From positions 1,736,001 to 1,800,000 of the forward strand of contig NZ_CP046884.1 of assembly GCF_014522205.1 (NCBI RefSeq): a DNA stretch of 64,000 nucleotides, in the 5' to 3' direction. The notes under the pieces were generated by a model, which saw only the letters and a list, made by a program, of their open reading frames with translations, searched no databases and was not told the DNA's origin. Position 1 is the stretch's first letter; every line of letters starts with the position of its first letter. This document shows, piece after piece, positions 44,401 to 53,973 of this stretch. The position numbers and the translations under genes were made by a program. The DNA comes from Corynebacterium poyangense. Its GTDB lineage: Bacteria; Actinomycetota; Actinomycetes; Mycobacteriales; Mycobacteriaceae.

Positions 44401-45156
44401 TTACCAGCGCTGACTGCGAGATCCGATGGCAGCAAGAGCAACCATTCCTGCGCTGGCAGTTCTTAAGACCTCCGGGCCTAGTCGGACCGTCTTTGCCCCG
44501 GCGTCCTGAAGTTGTTCCTGTTCTCGTGGGCTGATTCCACCTTCCGGCCCGATAATGATGATCACCTCATCGAGATCAAAATCTTCATCAATGAGTCGGG
44601 AGTCAGCCTCTCCATCCAGCAAAAAGGCTTGACCACCTTGATCTTGTATCTGCCGAATCAGCTGCACCAAATCCGATGTGTCACATGGCTCGGTTACGGT
44701 GGGGATGATCCGGCGTCGAGCCTGCTTTGCCGCCGCTTTTGCTGCTTGCTGCCATTTTTCAAGGGAACGCTCGATTTTTTTCGCTCCCACCCATTTCGCC
44801 ACACAGTGCTCGGCTTGCCACGGAATAATCACATCTGCACCGGCTTGGGTAGATAAATCTACTGCTAGTTCTGCTCGCTCCGATTTAGGGATGGCGTGCA
44901 CCACCCTAACCTGTGGCCGTGGTGGGCGTACCTCGCCTTGGCGCTGAACCTGGAGCAACGCTTGATCCTTAGCAAGGATACGTTCGACGCATACTTCTGC
45001 CCAGATTCCTTGTCCAGAAATAACCAGCAGTTCCTCACCAGGCTGAACGCGTTTGACAGTCACCGCGTGGCGCCCCTCTGCCCCGCGCAGAGTCAGGGAG
45101 TGAGGTTGGCTCAGCTGCTCAGCTAGATCCTCAATCACGTAGGTCGCACGGGTCAT
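44401..45156 (-). CDS. rsmE: 16S rRNA m3U1498 methyltransferase
   Basis: 251 residues. N-terminal PUA-like domain (LRGAEGRHAVTVKRVQPGE) and SPOUT knot IIIIGPEGGISPREQEQL and VRLGPEVLRTASAGMVAL. It methylates U1498 of 16S rRNA with SAM. Its ATG overlaps the dnaJ2 stop (4 nt), so it is translationally coupled to dnaJ2. Confidence 0.95.
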   Translation of the reverse strand: MTRATYVIEDLAEQLSQPHSLTLRGAEGRHAVTVKRVQPGEELLVISGQGIWAEVCVERILAKDQALLQVQRQGEVRPPRPQVRVVHAIPKSERAELAVDLSTQAGADVIIPWQAEHCVAKWVGAKKIERSLEKWQQAAKAAAKQARRRIIPTVTEPCDTSDLVQLIRQIQDQGGQAFLLDGEADSRLIDEDFDLDEVIIIIGPEGGISPREQEQLQDAGAKTVRLGPEVLRTASAGMVALAAIGSRSQRW

Positions 45157-46301
45157 CGCCGGAATTTATTCCTCAACCGCGAAAAGAGGGACTCTTCCCC
45201 ATCATCAAGGCTATTAACTCCGGTTGCTTCCCGTCGGTGCTCCCTCACCTGTGTCAACAGCTCCCGAGATTTTTGATCCAAATCTCTCGGAACAACAACA
45301 TCGATGGTGGCGATCATGTCCCCTCGCTCCCCGGTCCGAACATGCGGCATACCGGCTTCAGGCAAGCGAATATGCTCTGCGGGTTGGGTACCCGGATCAA
45401 TGGTTAAGGTAATACTTTCTCCCCCTAACCCATCGAGTTCAACATCGGTGCCTAATGCAGCATCCACCATCGGAACGCGAACCGTCATGTGCAGATCATC
45501 ACCATCGCGGCTAAACACCGGATGCTGTTGAATAGCAACCTCCACATAGAGATCTCCGGCAGGGCCTCCACCTTGGCCCACCTCGCCTTGTCCAGCCATT
45601 CGAATCCGCATTCCATCACGGATCCCGGCTGGAATATTGCAGACCAGATTTCGACGTCGCTTCACCCTGCCAGCACCTCCGCAATGGGTGCACGGGTCCG
45701 GGATAATTTCCCCGTAACCTTGGCATTTAGGACACGGGCGGGTGGTCATCACGTTGCCGAGGAAGGAGCGCTGCATTTCCCGAATTTCGCCGGTGCCGCC
45801 GCACTGGTCACAGGTAACTGGTTTCGAGCGGGACTCAGAACCGGTGCCGGCGCAATGCTCACATAACACTGCGGTGTCTACGATGATGTCTTTGCGCACG
45901 CCTCGAAAAGCGTCTTCCAGCGTGATGCTTTCGCGCAGCAAGGCGTCGTTTCCGGGCTGCACGCGCGAACGCGGACCACGAGAACCTCCGGTTTGCTCCC
46001 CGAAGAAGGCTTCGAATATATCGCCTAAACCGCCGCCGAAGCCTCCGAAGCCGCCGGCGCCACCTGGCGCTCCGCGACCGCCGTGGTCCAGGGGGTCTCC
46101 CCCCATATCGACGATTCTCCGTTTTTCCGGGTCAGTTAACACCTCATGTGCCTCGGTGGCTTCCCGGAACTTTGCTGCTGCCTCTTCGGAGGGGTTGACG
46201 TCTGGATGGTATTTACGCGCCAACCTCCGGTAGGCCTTCTTAATCTCTTGGTCGGTAGCAGATTTTTCTACCCCAAGAATCCCGTAATAGTCACGCGCCA
46301 C
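45153..46301 (-). CDS. dnaJ2: Chaperone DnaJ (DnaJ2)
   Basis: 382 residues. J domain with HPD near 32-34, Gly/Phe-rich linker (GGAGGFGGFGGGLGD), four CxxCxGxG zinc repeats (CEHCAGTG, CDQCGGTG, CPKCQGYG, CTHCGGAG), and a C-terminal substrate domain. It is the DnaK co-chaperone. The GTG at 46301 is chosen because translation from it begins MARDYYGILG, the usual family N-terminus. It lies downstream of hrcA by 95 nt. Confidence 0.95.
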   Translation of the reverse strand: MARDYYGILGVEKSATDQEIKKAYRRLARKYHPDVNPSEEAAAKFREATEAHEVLTDPEKRRIVDMGGDPLDHGGRGAPGGAGGFGGFGGGLGDIFEAFFGEQTGGSRGPRSRVQPGNDALLRESITLEDAFRGVRKDIIVDTAVLCEHCAGTGSESRSKPVTCDQCGGTGEIREMQRSFLGNVMTTRPCPKCQGYGEIIPDPCTHCGGAGRVKRRRNLVCNIPAGIRDGMRIRMAGQGEVGQGGGPAGDLYVEVAIQQHPVFSRDGDDLHMTVRVPMVDAALGTDVELDGLGGESITLTIDPGTQPAEHIRLPEAGMPHVRTGERGDMIATIDVVVPRDLDQKSRELLTQVREHRREATGVNSLDDGEESLFSRLRNKFRR

Positions 46302-46396
46302 GGTGTGCCTAAACTTCCTTCCTCGCATTCACAACAATGATGCGCCTTAAGACAATCGTCGAGACAGTTTACCGGCCAGCGTGGTGCCAGTGGTAA

Positions 46397-47425
46397 CTAC
46401 TCCCCAGCAAGTACTTGGCTTACATATCTGGCAACAGCAGACACCTTGGCAATTGTTCCCGTGTAGTCCATAAAAGTGGGGCCTACTACCCCCATTCCGC
46501 CTAATGCGGCATCGCCTGCACCATAGGCAGTGGTCACCACCGACGCCCCATGAAGACGCTCAGTTTTGTTTTCCTCCCCGATAAGGACGGTAACATCTCC
46601 TGGATCACGAACATTAGCGAGCAGTTTCAAGACCACGACTTGTTCCTCTAGAGCCTGAATCACCATGGGCAATCCGGAGGGCAAATTTCGTGCGCCGCGA
46701 GTGAGATTAGAAGCGCCCGCCAAAATGATCCGATCACTAGGCTGTTCCACCAGGGTCTCAATGAGCACTGTGCAGGCGGAAATAAGCGCAGTCCGTAATT
46801 CTTCCGGAGCGTTGTTTACCACATCCGCCAAGGAACTTGAAGCATCATTGAGAGATTTACCCACCAAGGCTGAATTCAACATATCGCGGACTCGATGCAC
46901 CTCTTCGGTGTCAAGCGGTGCATCAAGCTCGACGTTGCGCTGATCCACCCGACCAGTGTCGGTAATCAGCACTAGTAATAATCGCACCGGGGAGAGAGAA
47001 ACCACCTCACAGTGTTTCACCCGAGACACAGTGAGCGTAGGTAGCTGCACAATAGCTGCCTGACGAGTTAGTTGACTCAGCAATTGCACGCTTCGTCGTA
47101 GGACGTCTTCTAAATCCACCCCGTCGTTGAGGAATGTCATGATGGCATGACGTTCGGCTCTACTCAGCGGCTTAATATCGTGCAGGTCATCAACAAAGCG
47201 TCGATACCCTTTCTCGGTGGGAACCCGCCCCGAGGAAGCATGTTCCTGAACAATGTAGCCCTCAGATTCCAGGACCGTCATGTCATTGCGGATAGTAGCC
47301 GAGGACACCGGTAAGTGGTGCCTTTCTAGGAGGGCTTTAGAACCCACAGGTTCCTGAGAAGCAATATAGTCAGCAACGATTGCTCGCAAGACTTCCTGAC
47401 GCCGGCGGGCAGTTTCTCCAGCCAT
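46397..47425 (-). CDS. hrcA: Heat-inducible transcription repressor HrcA
   Basis: 342 residues. N-terminal winged helix ([25 protein letters not shown]) and the HrcA GAF-like dimerisation region ([22 protein letters not shown]). HrcA represses chaperone genes by binding CIRCE repeats. No CIRCE inverted repeat (TTAGCACTC-N9-GAGTGCTAA) was seen upstream of hrcA or dnaJ2 in this window. SD AGGAGG lies 11 nt before the ATG. Confidence 0.95.
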   Translation of the reverse strand: MAGETARRRQEVLRAIVADYIASQEPVGSKALLERHHLPVSSATIRNDMTVLESEGYIVQEHASSGRVPTEKGYRRFVDDLHDIKPLSRAERHAIMTFLNDGVDLEDVLRRSVQLLSQLTRQAAIVQLPTLTVSRVKHCEVVSLSPVRLLLVLITDTGRVDQRNVELDAPLDTEEVHRVRDMLNSALVGKSLNDASSSLADVVNNAPEELRTALISACTVLIETLVEQPSDRIILAGASNLTRGARNLPSGLPMVIQALEEQVVVLKLLANVRDPGDVTVLIGEENKTERLHGASVVTTAYGAGDAALGGMGVVGPTFMDYTGTIAKVSAVARYVSQVLAGE

Positions 47426-47490
47426 AGTCTCAGAGCACCTCCTGAACGCTTACTGCTTCTACCATTATCTAGTCTAAGCCACCTTATAGA

Positions 47491-48654
47491 TCAAACTTGT
47501 TCTTCCTCAGCTAAAAGTAAATCCCTTATTATTCCATCTGCTAAAAGTCTGCCGGCTTCGCTTACCCTTATTCGCCGCTCAGATACCTCAATGAGGCCTT
47601 GTTGAGACAACTCCTCCACAAGTGGCGATGCCGCTGGGGAGAGCGCGTCTCGAGGTATTCCGCGACGCAACCGCAACCCCAACATAATTTTTTCCATATG
47701 CTGTTCTTCCGCAGTTAACGTCTCATTCATGGCAATGGGTAAACAACCGGCGCTCAGTTCTCTGGCATAGCGCGCGGGGTGCTTGACATTGGCAAAACGA
47801 CGCTTTCCGAGATGAGAATGCGCACCAGGTCCTGCACCCCACCAGTGACCGTCAGTCCAGTAAATGAGATTATGGCGGCATTCTCCCCCGGGAAGCGCCC
47901 AGTTCGACACCTCATACCATTCCAAACCTGCCGAGCTCAGTAGTGTGTCAATTATCTGATAGCGCTCTGCTAAGACATCAGGATCCGGTTCCGGCAGTTC
48001 CCCGGAACGGATTTTCCGGGCCATAGCCGTACCATCTTCAATAATGAGTGAGTACGCAGAAATATGGTCCACTCCTGTGCCCAGGGCGTAAGAAAGAGTG
48101 CGTTCAAGATCCTGATCAGTTTCTCCTGGGGTGCCATAAATGACATCCAAATTAAGGTGAGAAAATCCGGCGGCTTTTGCTTCTCGGGCGGCGGCTAAGG
48201 CCCGGCCCGGGGTGTGCTGACGCTGGAGCACACGCAAGACGTGAGGTGCAGTCGATTGCATTCCGAGGGAGAGCCGGGTAAAGCCGGCGGCGAGGAGTTT
48301 CTCAAAAAATTCCGGTGACGTTGACTCCGGGTTGGATTCGGTGGTGATTTCCGCGCCGGGGGTAATGCCGAAGGTCCGCTCGATAACGCAAATAATTCTT
48401 GCTAAAGCCTCCGCACCAAGCAGAGAAGGTGTTCCTCCGCCGATGAAAATAGTGTCGGCGGGTTGTGTTTCAGGCATCGCCGCAGCCAACTCAAGTTCTT
48501 GTTCCAAGGCCTCCAAGTAGCTGTGTGGGCTGGCAGAGCTGCCGAGTTCACCGGGGGTGTAGGTGTTGAAGTCACAATAACCACAGCGGCTGGCGCAAAA
48601 AGGAACATGAATGTAGACGCCGAATCCGGGGTCAGTAGGTTGGGGCGTCACCAT
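47491..48654 (-). CDS. hemW: Heme chaperone HemW (radical SAM, CPO-III-like)
   Basis: 387 residues. Radical SAM cluster motif CxxxCxxC at Cys20, Cys24, Cys27 in VPFCASRCGYCDFN, followed by the family signatures TIFIGGGTPSLL and FTRLSLGMQS. HemW delivers heme and lacks the extra Cys of true coproporphyrinogen oxidase. It lies upstream of hrcA, 65 nt apart, and 3 nt after the next unknown gene. Confidence 0.93.
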   Translation of the reverse strand: MVTPQPTDPGFGVYIHVPFCASRCGYCDFNTYTPGELGSSASPHSYLEALEQELELAAAMPETQPADTIFIGGGTPSLLGAEALARIICVIERTFGITPGAEITTESNPESTSPEFFEKLLAAGFTRLSLGMQSTAPHVLRVLQRQHTPGRALAAAREAKAAGFSHLNLDVIYGTPGETDQDLERTLSYALGTGVDHISAYSLIIEDGTAMARKIRSGELPEPDPDVLAERYQIIDTLLSSAGLEWYEVSNWALPGGECRHNLIYWTDGHWWGAGPGAHSHLGKRRFANVKHPARYARELSAGCLPIAMNETLTAEEQHMEKIMLGLRLRRGIPRDALSPAASPLVEELSQQGLIEVSERRIRVSEAGRLLADGIIRDLLLAEEEQV

Positions 48655-48657
48655 ATT

Positions 48658-49350
48658 TTAAGAAGCATAGTTGCCGCCAGAAACTTTGGCGCCTTGTTGC
48701 CGTCGGGCATTAATCTTATCCACCACCGCGGCTATTCGAGCCCGCTCATGAAGAAACTCCGGGGGATGATGTCCCCTCATTGTCCGAGTGTATCCGGGGT
48801 GAGCTTCAGCCACCGTGGTTAACCAGGCACACGCTACCGCACGAACCTCTCGCTCTATGCGACGGTACAACCGGGGCAAATCAACCGCTCCCAGATCCTC
48901 AATTCCATAGGCGGTTTGATCCAAGCAAAACTCAACGTACTGCTGCACTGTGGACACAGCCGTGGAGGTGCGAGCCTCTAAAGTGGAAGCCAAATCATGG
49001 ACACTCAACGGGGAGCTGCGCAAAGGGAAACGATCTTCCAGCTCAGCCGCGTGGAAAAATTCGGGAGCAGAAACGTGAGGGCGATAATCACGAACTGACA
49101 GCACGCCGCGTTTTCGTCCGGAAGTAAGCGCTCGACGCAACCCCGCCAATTCAACAGAATATAACCGGGAATCTCGAATAGCGTCAGAGCTGATTTCTTC
49201 TAGCTCAGCTAAACAATCTGCCACTAACTCGGCGTCCCAATCATGGAGCGCCTCGCTGAGGTTTTCCAGGTAACCAGCTACTTCATCGCCAATATCGTAG
49301 AGTTCTTGGGTGAGTTCCCGGTGTCGGAGCTCAGCAGCGATGGTCGGCAT
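48658..49350 (-). CDS. Conserved helical protein, function unknown
   Basis: 230 residues. Long predicted helices (RHRELTQELYDIGDEVAGYL, LPRLYRRIEREVRAVACAWL, EFLHERARIAAVVDKINARR), acidic first half, no membrane segment. No domain is recognised. SD GGAG lies about 10 nt before the ATG. It begins the hemW-hrcA series and its stop is 3 nt before hemW, so it may be translationally coupled. Confidence 0.65.
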   Translation of the reverse strand: MPTIAAELRHRELTQELYDIGDEVAGYLENLSEALHDWDAELVADCLAELEEISSDAIRDSRLYSVELAGLRRALTSGRKRGVLSVRDYRPHVSAPEFFHAAELEDRFPLRSSPLSVHDLASTLEARTSTAVSTVQQYVEFCLDQTAYGIEDLGAVDLPRLYRRIEREVRAVACAWLTTVAEAHPGYTRTMRGHHPPEFLHERARIAAVVDKINARRQQGAKVSGGNYAS

Positions 49351-49445
49351 CTAAGGCTACTCCTTCCGATTCTCCCGGGAAACCCATACTAGGTAACCTC
49401 AACCAATGATTGAGACTTTTCGGTGACAACTGGTGACACTACGCG

Positions 49446-49477
49446 AAAACCGGCGCCATACCGCACTATGACGCCGG
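49446..49477 (-). terminator. Terminator of fadD15
   Basis: On the minus strand CCGGCG-TCATA-GTGCGG-TATGG-CGCCGG followed by TTTT. The stem has one mismatch, and it lies about 45 nt after the fadD15 stop. Confidence 0.7.
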
Positions 49478-49520
49478 AGTGTCGTTAAAAAGAAACTCAC
49501 CTATTTCTCAGCCTGGTCTT

Positions 49521-51353
49521 TTAGCGACCATAAATGTGGTCAATAGCGTCTTTATAGCGACGCACCACCACGTTTCGTTTGATCTTCATCGTGGGAGTAA
49601 TCTCATTTTCCTCTTCGGTGAGATCGCGATCCAAGATATAGAATTTCTTAATCGCCTCCGCGTGTGAAACTGTCTGGTTAGCGCTATTGATAGCGTCTTG
49701 AATCTCAGCCCGCAATGTTGGATCAGTAGCCAAGTCCTTGATTCCACGATTCGTCGGGATATGGCGGTCCAGTTTCCACCTCGTTAGGGCATCTTCTTCG
49801 AGGGTGACAAGCACCCCGATGAAGGGTTTACCGTCTCCGACAACCATGGCCTGGCTAATCAGCGGATGTGCACGCAGAATATCTTCCAACGGTCCAGGAG
49901 AAACATTCTTCCCCCCAGCAGTAACGATGAGGTCTTTTTTACGCCCCGTAATCACCAGGTGCCCGGAGTCCAACAATTCACCCAGATCACCGGTGTTATA
50001 CCATCCGTCGGCGTCAAAAGCAGCTTCACTTTCTTCCTGATTGCGCCAGTATCCGCGGAACATGGCATCACCGCGAAGAAGTATTTCCCCTTCATCGTTA
50101 ATCCGCACCGAATAACCGGGGGTGGGAGTGCCGACCGAACCGATAACTTGGTTTTCGAAATCCACACATGCCGCAGCGCAGGATTCCGTTAAGCCATAGC
50201 CTTCATAGATGGGGATACCCAGTCCGCGGAAGAAGTGCATAATCTCATGGCTCATTGAGGATCCACCGGTGATGCAATACCGCACCGCACCCCCAGTGAC
50301 TTCGCGGATCTTGCCATAGACAATCTTGTCATACAGGGCGTGGCGAGCCTTAAGAAGGCGAGACGGACCTTCGTCAGTATCTAATGCCATGGAATACTCG
50401 ATAGCCGTTTTTTCTGCTCGCTGGAACGCCACCGCGTTCACCGGCCCCCCTTCCATAGCCTTCGCTGCCGCCCCATTGCGAACCTTTTCAAAGACGCGCG
50501 GAACTCCTAAGATCAGGTGCGGTCGGAAACGCTGGAACTGTTCCACCAACATGGACGTATCTGACCAGTGGGATTGAGTGCACCCCCCGATTGTGGTGGC
50601 AAGAGAAACTGCGCGCGCTAAAACGTGAGCAAGCGGCAAGAAGGTCAGCACCCGCGTGCCGGGGACAGCTATGGCCCCAATAGGGTGAGTAAGCAGAGCC
50701 CGAATTTGACTCAGCCAATTTCGATGGGTTAGCTCACACCCTTTGGGTCGTCCCGTGGTGCCGGAGGTGTACACCAAACTGGCCAGATCATCGGTTTTCG
50801 TCGCTGTGATTCGAGCCTCTACTTCACTATCGGCAATAGGCCGGCCTTCAAATTTTAAGGTGTGAAGAGCGGAAGAATTGATTTCTACAATCCGGCGAAG
50901 CTGTGAATCAGAACCTTGTAAAGCCGGCTTGCCGTTCTCCTCTAATACCAGATGCCGCATTAGTGCCGTGTGTTCCTGGGTTTCAGTCACGGCAAAAACA
51001 GCCTGGGAGTTCTCGATAATCCACTCCATCTGACTCATCGAGGACGATGGGTATATAGGTACTACCACTCCACCTGCAGCCCAAATAGCAAAATCAAGGA
51101 CCGACCACTCGTAACGGGTAGCGGAGCACAGCGCGACCCGATCTCCTTGTTGAATCCCAGCGGCAATAAAGCCCTTCGCAACGTCATATACCTCTCGGAC
51201 AAATTCATCCGCGGTGACATTAACCCACTCATAATTTTTAGGACGAGTGAATAAAATGCCATAAGGCCTGGCCCTGGCCGAATCTAACATGGCAGTCAGC
51301 GGGGTTTCACCTTCGCGGATTTCAAAGGTGGCGGGAGTGCTATTTTCCTGCAC
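49521..51353 (-). CDS. fadD15: Long-chain fatty-acid-CoA ligase
   Basis: 610 residues. AMP-binding motif YTSGTTGRPKGCELTHRN near 190-208, YGLTESCAA, and DGWYNTGDLG with ITGRKKDLIVTAGGKNVSPGPLE. It activates fatty acids with ATP and CoA. The N-terminus is soluble; the FadD15 label follows mycobacterial naming. The start is GTG 51353 with AGGAG upstream, and TATAGT (51370-51375, minus) is the likely -10. It is divergent from malQ. Confidence 0.92.
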   Translation of the reverse strand: MQENSTPATFEIREGETPLTAMLDSARARPYGILFTRPKNYEWVNVTADEFVREVYDVAKGFIAAGIQQGDRVALCSATRYEWSVLDFAIWAAGGVVVPIYPSSSMSQMEWIIENSQAVFAVTETQEHTALMRHLVLEENGKPALQGSDSQLRRIVEINSSALHTLKFEGRPIADSEVEARITATKTDDLASLVYTSGTTGRPKGCELTHRNWLSQIRALLTHPIGAIAVPGTRVLTFLPLAHVLARAVSLATTIGGCTQSHWSDTSMLVEQFQRFRPHLILGVPRVFEKVRNGAAAKAMEGGPVNAVAFQRAEKTAIEYSMALDTDEGPSRLLKARHALYDKIVYGKIREVTGGAVRYCITGGSSMSHEIMHFFRGLGIPIYEGYGLTESCAAACVDFENQVIGSVGTPTPGYSVRINDEGEILLRGDAMFRGYWRNQEESEAAFDADGWYNTGDLGELLDSGHLVITGRKKDLIVTAGGKNVSPGPLEDILRAHPLISQAMVVGDGKPFIGVLVTLEEDALTRWKLDRHIPTNRGIKDLATDPTLRAEIQDAINSANQTVSHAEAIKKFYILDRDLTEEENEITPTMKIKRNVVVRRYKDAIDHIYGR

Positions 51354-51369
51354 GGTAGGGATCTCCTGG

Positions 51370-51375
51370 ACTATA
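51370..51375 (-). promoter_or_regulatory. fadD15: Probable -10 element of fadD15
   Basis: TATAGT on the minus strand, 16 nt before the GTG, leaving room for the AGGAG ribosome site. Confidence 0.4.
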
Positions 51376-51471
51376 ACGAAAAGGTTTCGCCTGCCTACGG
51401 TACACGTCTTAGTGTATATTTCACTACAAAATATTTTGACGTCCGTGGATTTTCTTCCTTAAAAGGTGGAG

Positions 51472-51495
51472 GCAGCTGCACATCATCTCAGCTGC
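51472..51495 (+). promoter_or_regulatory. malQ: Hairpin between the malQ ribosome site and start codon
   Basis: GCAGCTG (51472-51478) and CAGCTGC (51489-51495), a perfect 7-bp stem with a 10-nt loop. GGAGG (51468-51472) lies just before the stem and the ATG (51497) 2 nt after it. Unfolded, the spacing is 24 nt; folded, only one to two bases remain unpaired between them. Confidence 0.5.
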
Positions 51496-51496
51496 A

Positions 51497-53629
51497 ATGG
51501 CACAATTGGTGACCGTGACGCACCAGGAACTTCTTCAGGAACTGTCCTCTGCTTACGGTATTGCCACGGAATACTGGTCCAATACCGGTGACAAGGTTCA
51601 CGCTCCGGCAGAGACCCTAGGCCTATTACTTCAGGCCATGGGGGTCAATGTGGGTGACCTCTCCGAACCTGCCCTCCGCCAAGCCCTTCAAGATCAGCGC
51701 AATCACCAGGCCTCTCGCCCACTCCCCCCGTGTGTGGTGAGCATAGAAGGCCACACCCCTGAAATCATTGTCCATGTTCCCGACGGTGCCCCAGCCGAGG
51801 TGGAAATCCGTCTCGAAGACGGGTCTACTCGTCATGCTCATCAGGGTGAAAATTGGAACCCTCCAGTCCAAGTCGGTGACATCACCTGGGGAGAAGCTAG
51901 TTTTTATCTTCCCGATGACCTGCCGCTAGGCTGGCATGAATTAATCCTTCACTCGGAAGCACCGGCAGACGGAGCACGATGCAGTCTCATCATCACTCCA
52001 GAGTCACTAGAGGTGTCAAAGGAGCGACGCACCGGGGTCATGGCCCAACTTTACTCAACGCGTTCACGCACCTCCTGGGGAATAGGGGACTTCCATGATC
52101 TTGGCCTACTAGCGGAAACCGTGGCGGATTTTGCTGACTTTATCCTGATTAACCCGATGCATGCCGGAGAGCCTTTCCCTCCGATAGAGGATTCTCCCTA
52201 TCTGCCCACGACGCGCCGTTTCATCAACCCCATTTATCTTCATGTCGAAGATCTTCCGGAATACCAGGCTGCTGATGACGAGCTGAAAGCTGAAATTCAG
52301 CAGTTAGCTCAACCCTTAAAAGACACCAACACCTCAGCGGAGGTTATTCACCGCAACCCTATTTTTGAAATCAAACTCCAGGTGTTAAGGGAACTCTATG
52401 CCCAACCACGAAGCGATGATCGCCAACGCGCCTATGCGGAGTTCTGTCAACACGAAGGCCAAGGTTTAGTTGACTTCGCTCACTGGTGTGCACAAGAAGA
52501 ACTCACGCGCCTTGATTATTCAGGCCAACACGCAAGAACACCCGATAGCTCAGACGTCGCGGATTTTTATATGTGGCTGCAATTCCTCTGCGATGAACAA
52601 TGGGAGGCTGCCCAACAACGCGCACTAGCAGCAGGAATGAGCATTGGCATCATGGCAGATTTAGCCGTGGGAGTTCATCCCGGCGGAGCCGATGCCCATA
52701 ATTTAGCGGATGTTCTCGCCCCACAGGCTTCCGTGGGTGCTCCCCCAGACCCGTATAACACCCGTGGGCAGGATTGGTCCCAACCACCGTGGAATCCAAT
52801 TCGTTTGGCAGAAGATGGCTATCGACCCTGGCGAGATCTCCTACGCTCCGCTTTGCACCATGCTGGAGGCTTGAGAATTGACCATATTTTAGGGCTTTTC
52901 CGGTTGTTCTGGATGCCGCGGATGCAACCCCCGGCGCGAGGCACCTATGTTCACTATGACTATGAGGCTTTGGTGGGCATTTTAGCGCTGGAGGCGCACC
53001 GAGCCCAGGCGGTAGTGGTGGGTGAAGATCTGGGCACTTTTGAACCATGGGTTCAAGATGTTCTGTCTGCCCGGGGGATTTTAGGAACCTCCGTGTTGTG
53101 GTTTGAGTCTGAAGGAGACCAACCCAAACCGGCTGAGCATTATCGACAATTATGTCTAGCATCGGTGACCACCCATGATATGCCGCCTTGCGCTGGACAA
53201 TTGAATGGAAGCCATATTGCCCTTCGAGAGCGCCTAGGGTTATTGGATGACGATGCTGCCACTGAGGATGCCGCTGAATGCGCCTGGCAAAATAAGATCC
53301 TGGATACCGCGGCAGCCGCCGGTTGTTTCCACGACACCGCCTTAGAGGGAGTTACTTTTCAGGGGCAGGCCCGCGATGACCGTGGAAGCATTGAGGATCA
53401 GCTTATTGGGTTGCACCGTTTCATCTCTCAGAGCCCAGCACTGCTTACCTGCACCTCGTTGGTGGACTTAGTAGGCGATGTGCGCTCTCAAAATCAGCCT
53501 GGCACAACCCGCGAGGACTATCCCAACTGGTGTGTTCCCTTATGTGATGGCTCTGGCACTCCAGTTCTTATTGAGGAACTCCTTAAGCTCCCCATGGTTT
53601 CGCACGTTGCCGAAGCAGCACGCCGATAA
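51497..53629 (+). CDS. malQ: 4-alpha-glucanotransferase (amylomaltase)
   Basis: 710 residues, with the long N-terminal extension usual for corynebacterial MalQ. GH77 catalytic pattern: nucleophile region GGLRIDHILGLFRLF, acid/base VVVGEDLGT and VTTHDMPP. It transfers glucan chains between maltodextrins. The product closely follows the C. glutamicum MalQ that I remember (VAVEGH-like segment, NPMHAGEPFPPIEDSPYLPTTRR region). No upstream start fits better, although the ribosome site is far away. It is the first of a maltose-trehalose group together with treS and maltokinase. Confidence 0.95.
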   Translation: MAQLVTVTHQELLQELSSAYGIATEYWSNTGDKVHAPAETLGLLLQAMGVNVGDLSEPALRQALQDQRNHQASRPLPPCVVSIEGHTPEIIVHVPDGAPAEVEIRLEDGSTRHAHQGENWNPPVQVGDITWGEASFYLPDDLPLGWHELILHSEAPADGARCSLIITPESLEVSKERRTGVMAQLYSTRSRTSWGIGDFHDLGLLAETVADFADFILINPMHAGEPFPPIEDSPYLPTTRRFINPIYLHVEDLPEYQAADDELKAEIQQLAQPLKDTNTSAEVIHRNPIFEIKLQVLRELYAQPRSDDRQRAYAEFCQHEGQGLVDFAHWCAQEELTRLDYSGQHARTPDSSDVADFYMWLQFLCDEQWEAAQQRALAAGMSIGIMADLAVGVHPGGADAHNLADVLAPQASVGAPPDPYNTRGQDWSQPPWNPIRLAEDGYRPWRDLLRSALHHAGGLRIDHILGLFRLFWMPRMQPPARGTYVHYDYEALVGILALEAHRAQAVVVGEDLGTFEPWVQDVLSARGILGTSVLWFESEGDQPKPAEHYRQLCLASVTTHDMPPCAGQLNGSHIALRERLGLLDDDAATEDAAECAWQNKILDTAAAAGCFHDTALEGVTFQGQARDDRGSIEDQLIGLHRFISQSPALLTCTSLVDLVGDVRSQNQPGTTREDYPNWCVPLCDGSGTPVLIEELLKLPMVSHVAEAARR

Positions 53630-53644
53630 AAGAAGGTGGCAGTC

Positions 53645-53785
53645 TTAGATAAGAGAAATCAACCAGGCCACGACCACCACAATTAATAGGATCATCAGCA
53701 CCTGGGTTACCCGTGATTGCGGGTAGCGCCGTTTGCCTTTGGGAAGCTGGCGGTCTTGTTTACGAAGCTGCTCCGGATTAGCCAT
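53645..53785 (-). CDS. Small single-helix membrane protein
   Basis: 46 residues. The product begins MANPEQLRKQDRQLPKGKRR, followed by a membrane helix VTQVLMILLIVVVVAWLISLI. A basic cytoplasmic start and a C-terminal anchor suggest a tail-anchored protein. The gene stops 15 nt after the malQ stop on the other strand. Function unknown; support is coding logic only, so confidence is moderate. Confidence 0.5.
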   Translation of the reverse strand: MANPEQLRKQDRQLPKGKRRYPQSRVTQVLMILLIVVVVAWLISLI

Positions 53786-53820
53786 GGGGACTATGCTACC
53801 CCTCCCCTCGCGGAGGAAAT

Positions 53821-53967
53821 TTAGTGTTTCCGGCGGACGAAGAAGAAATCAATTATGCGCAGCAGCCCGACGCCGACTCCTGCACATACCGCCAAAGCGC
53901 TGAGCACGACTAGGGGGGCTTGAAGCCACAGCGGTAAATCAACCAAGAATTGCCCAATGCTATCCAT
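53821..53967 (-). CDS. Small single-helix membrane protein
   Basis: 48 residues. MDSIGQFLVDLPLW then helix LQAPLVVLSALAVCAGVGVGLL and a basic tail DFFFVRRKH. It begins 6 nt downstream of the M3 peptidase stop on the same strand and lies upstream of the other small protein. Probably part of the same transcript. Function unknown. Confidence 0.55.
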   Translation of the reverse strand: MDSIGQFLVDLPLWLQAPLVVLSALAVCAGVGVGLLRIIDFFFVRRKH

Positions 53968-53973
53968 CGTGTT

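Noticed and set aside
47426..47490. CIRCE operator upstream of hrcA
   Set aside because: No TTAGCACTC-type inverted repeat is present; only unrelated short repeats are seen.
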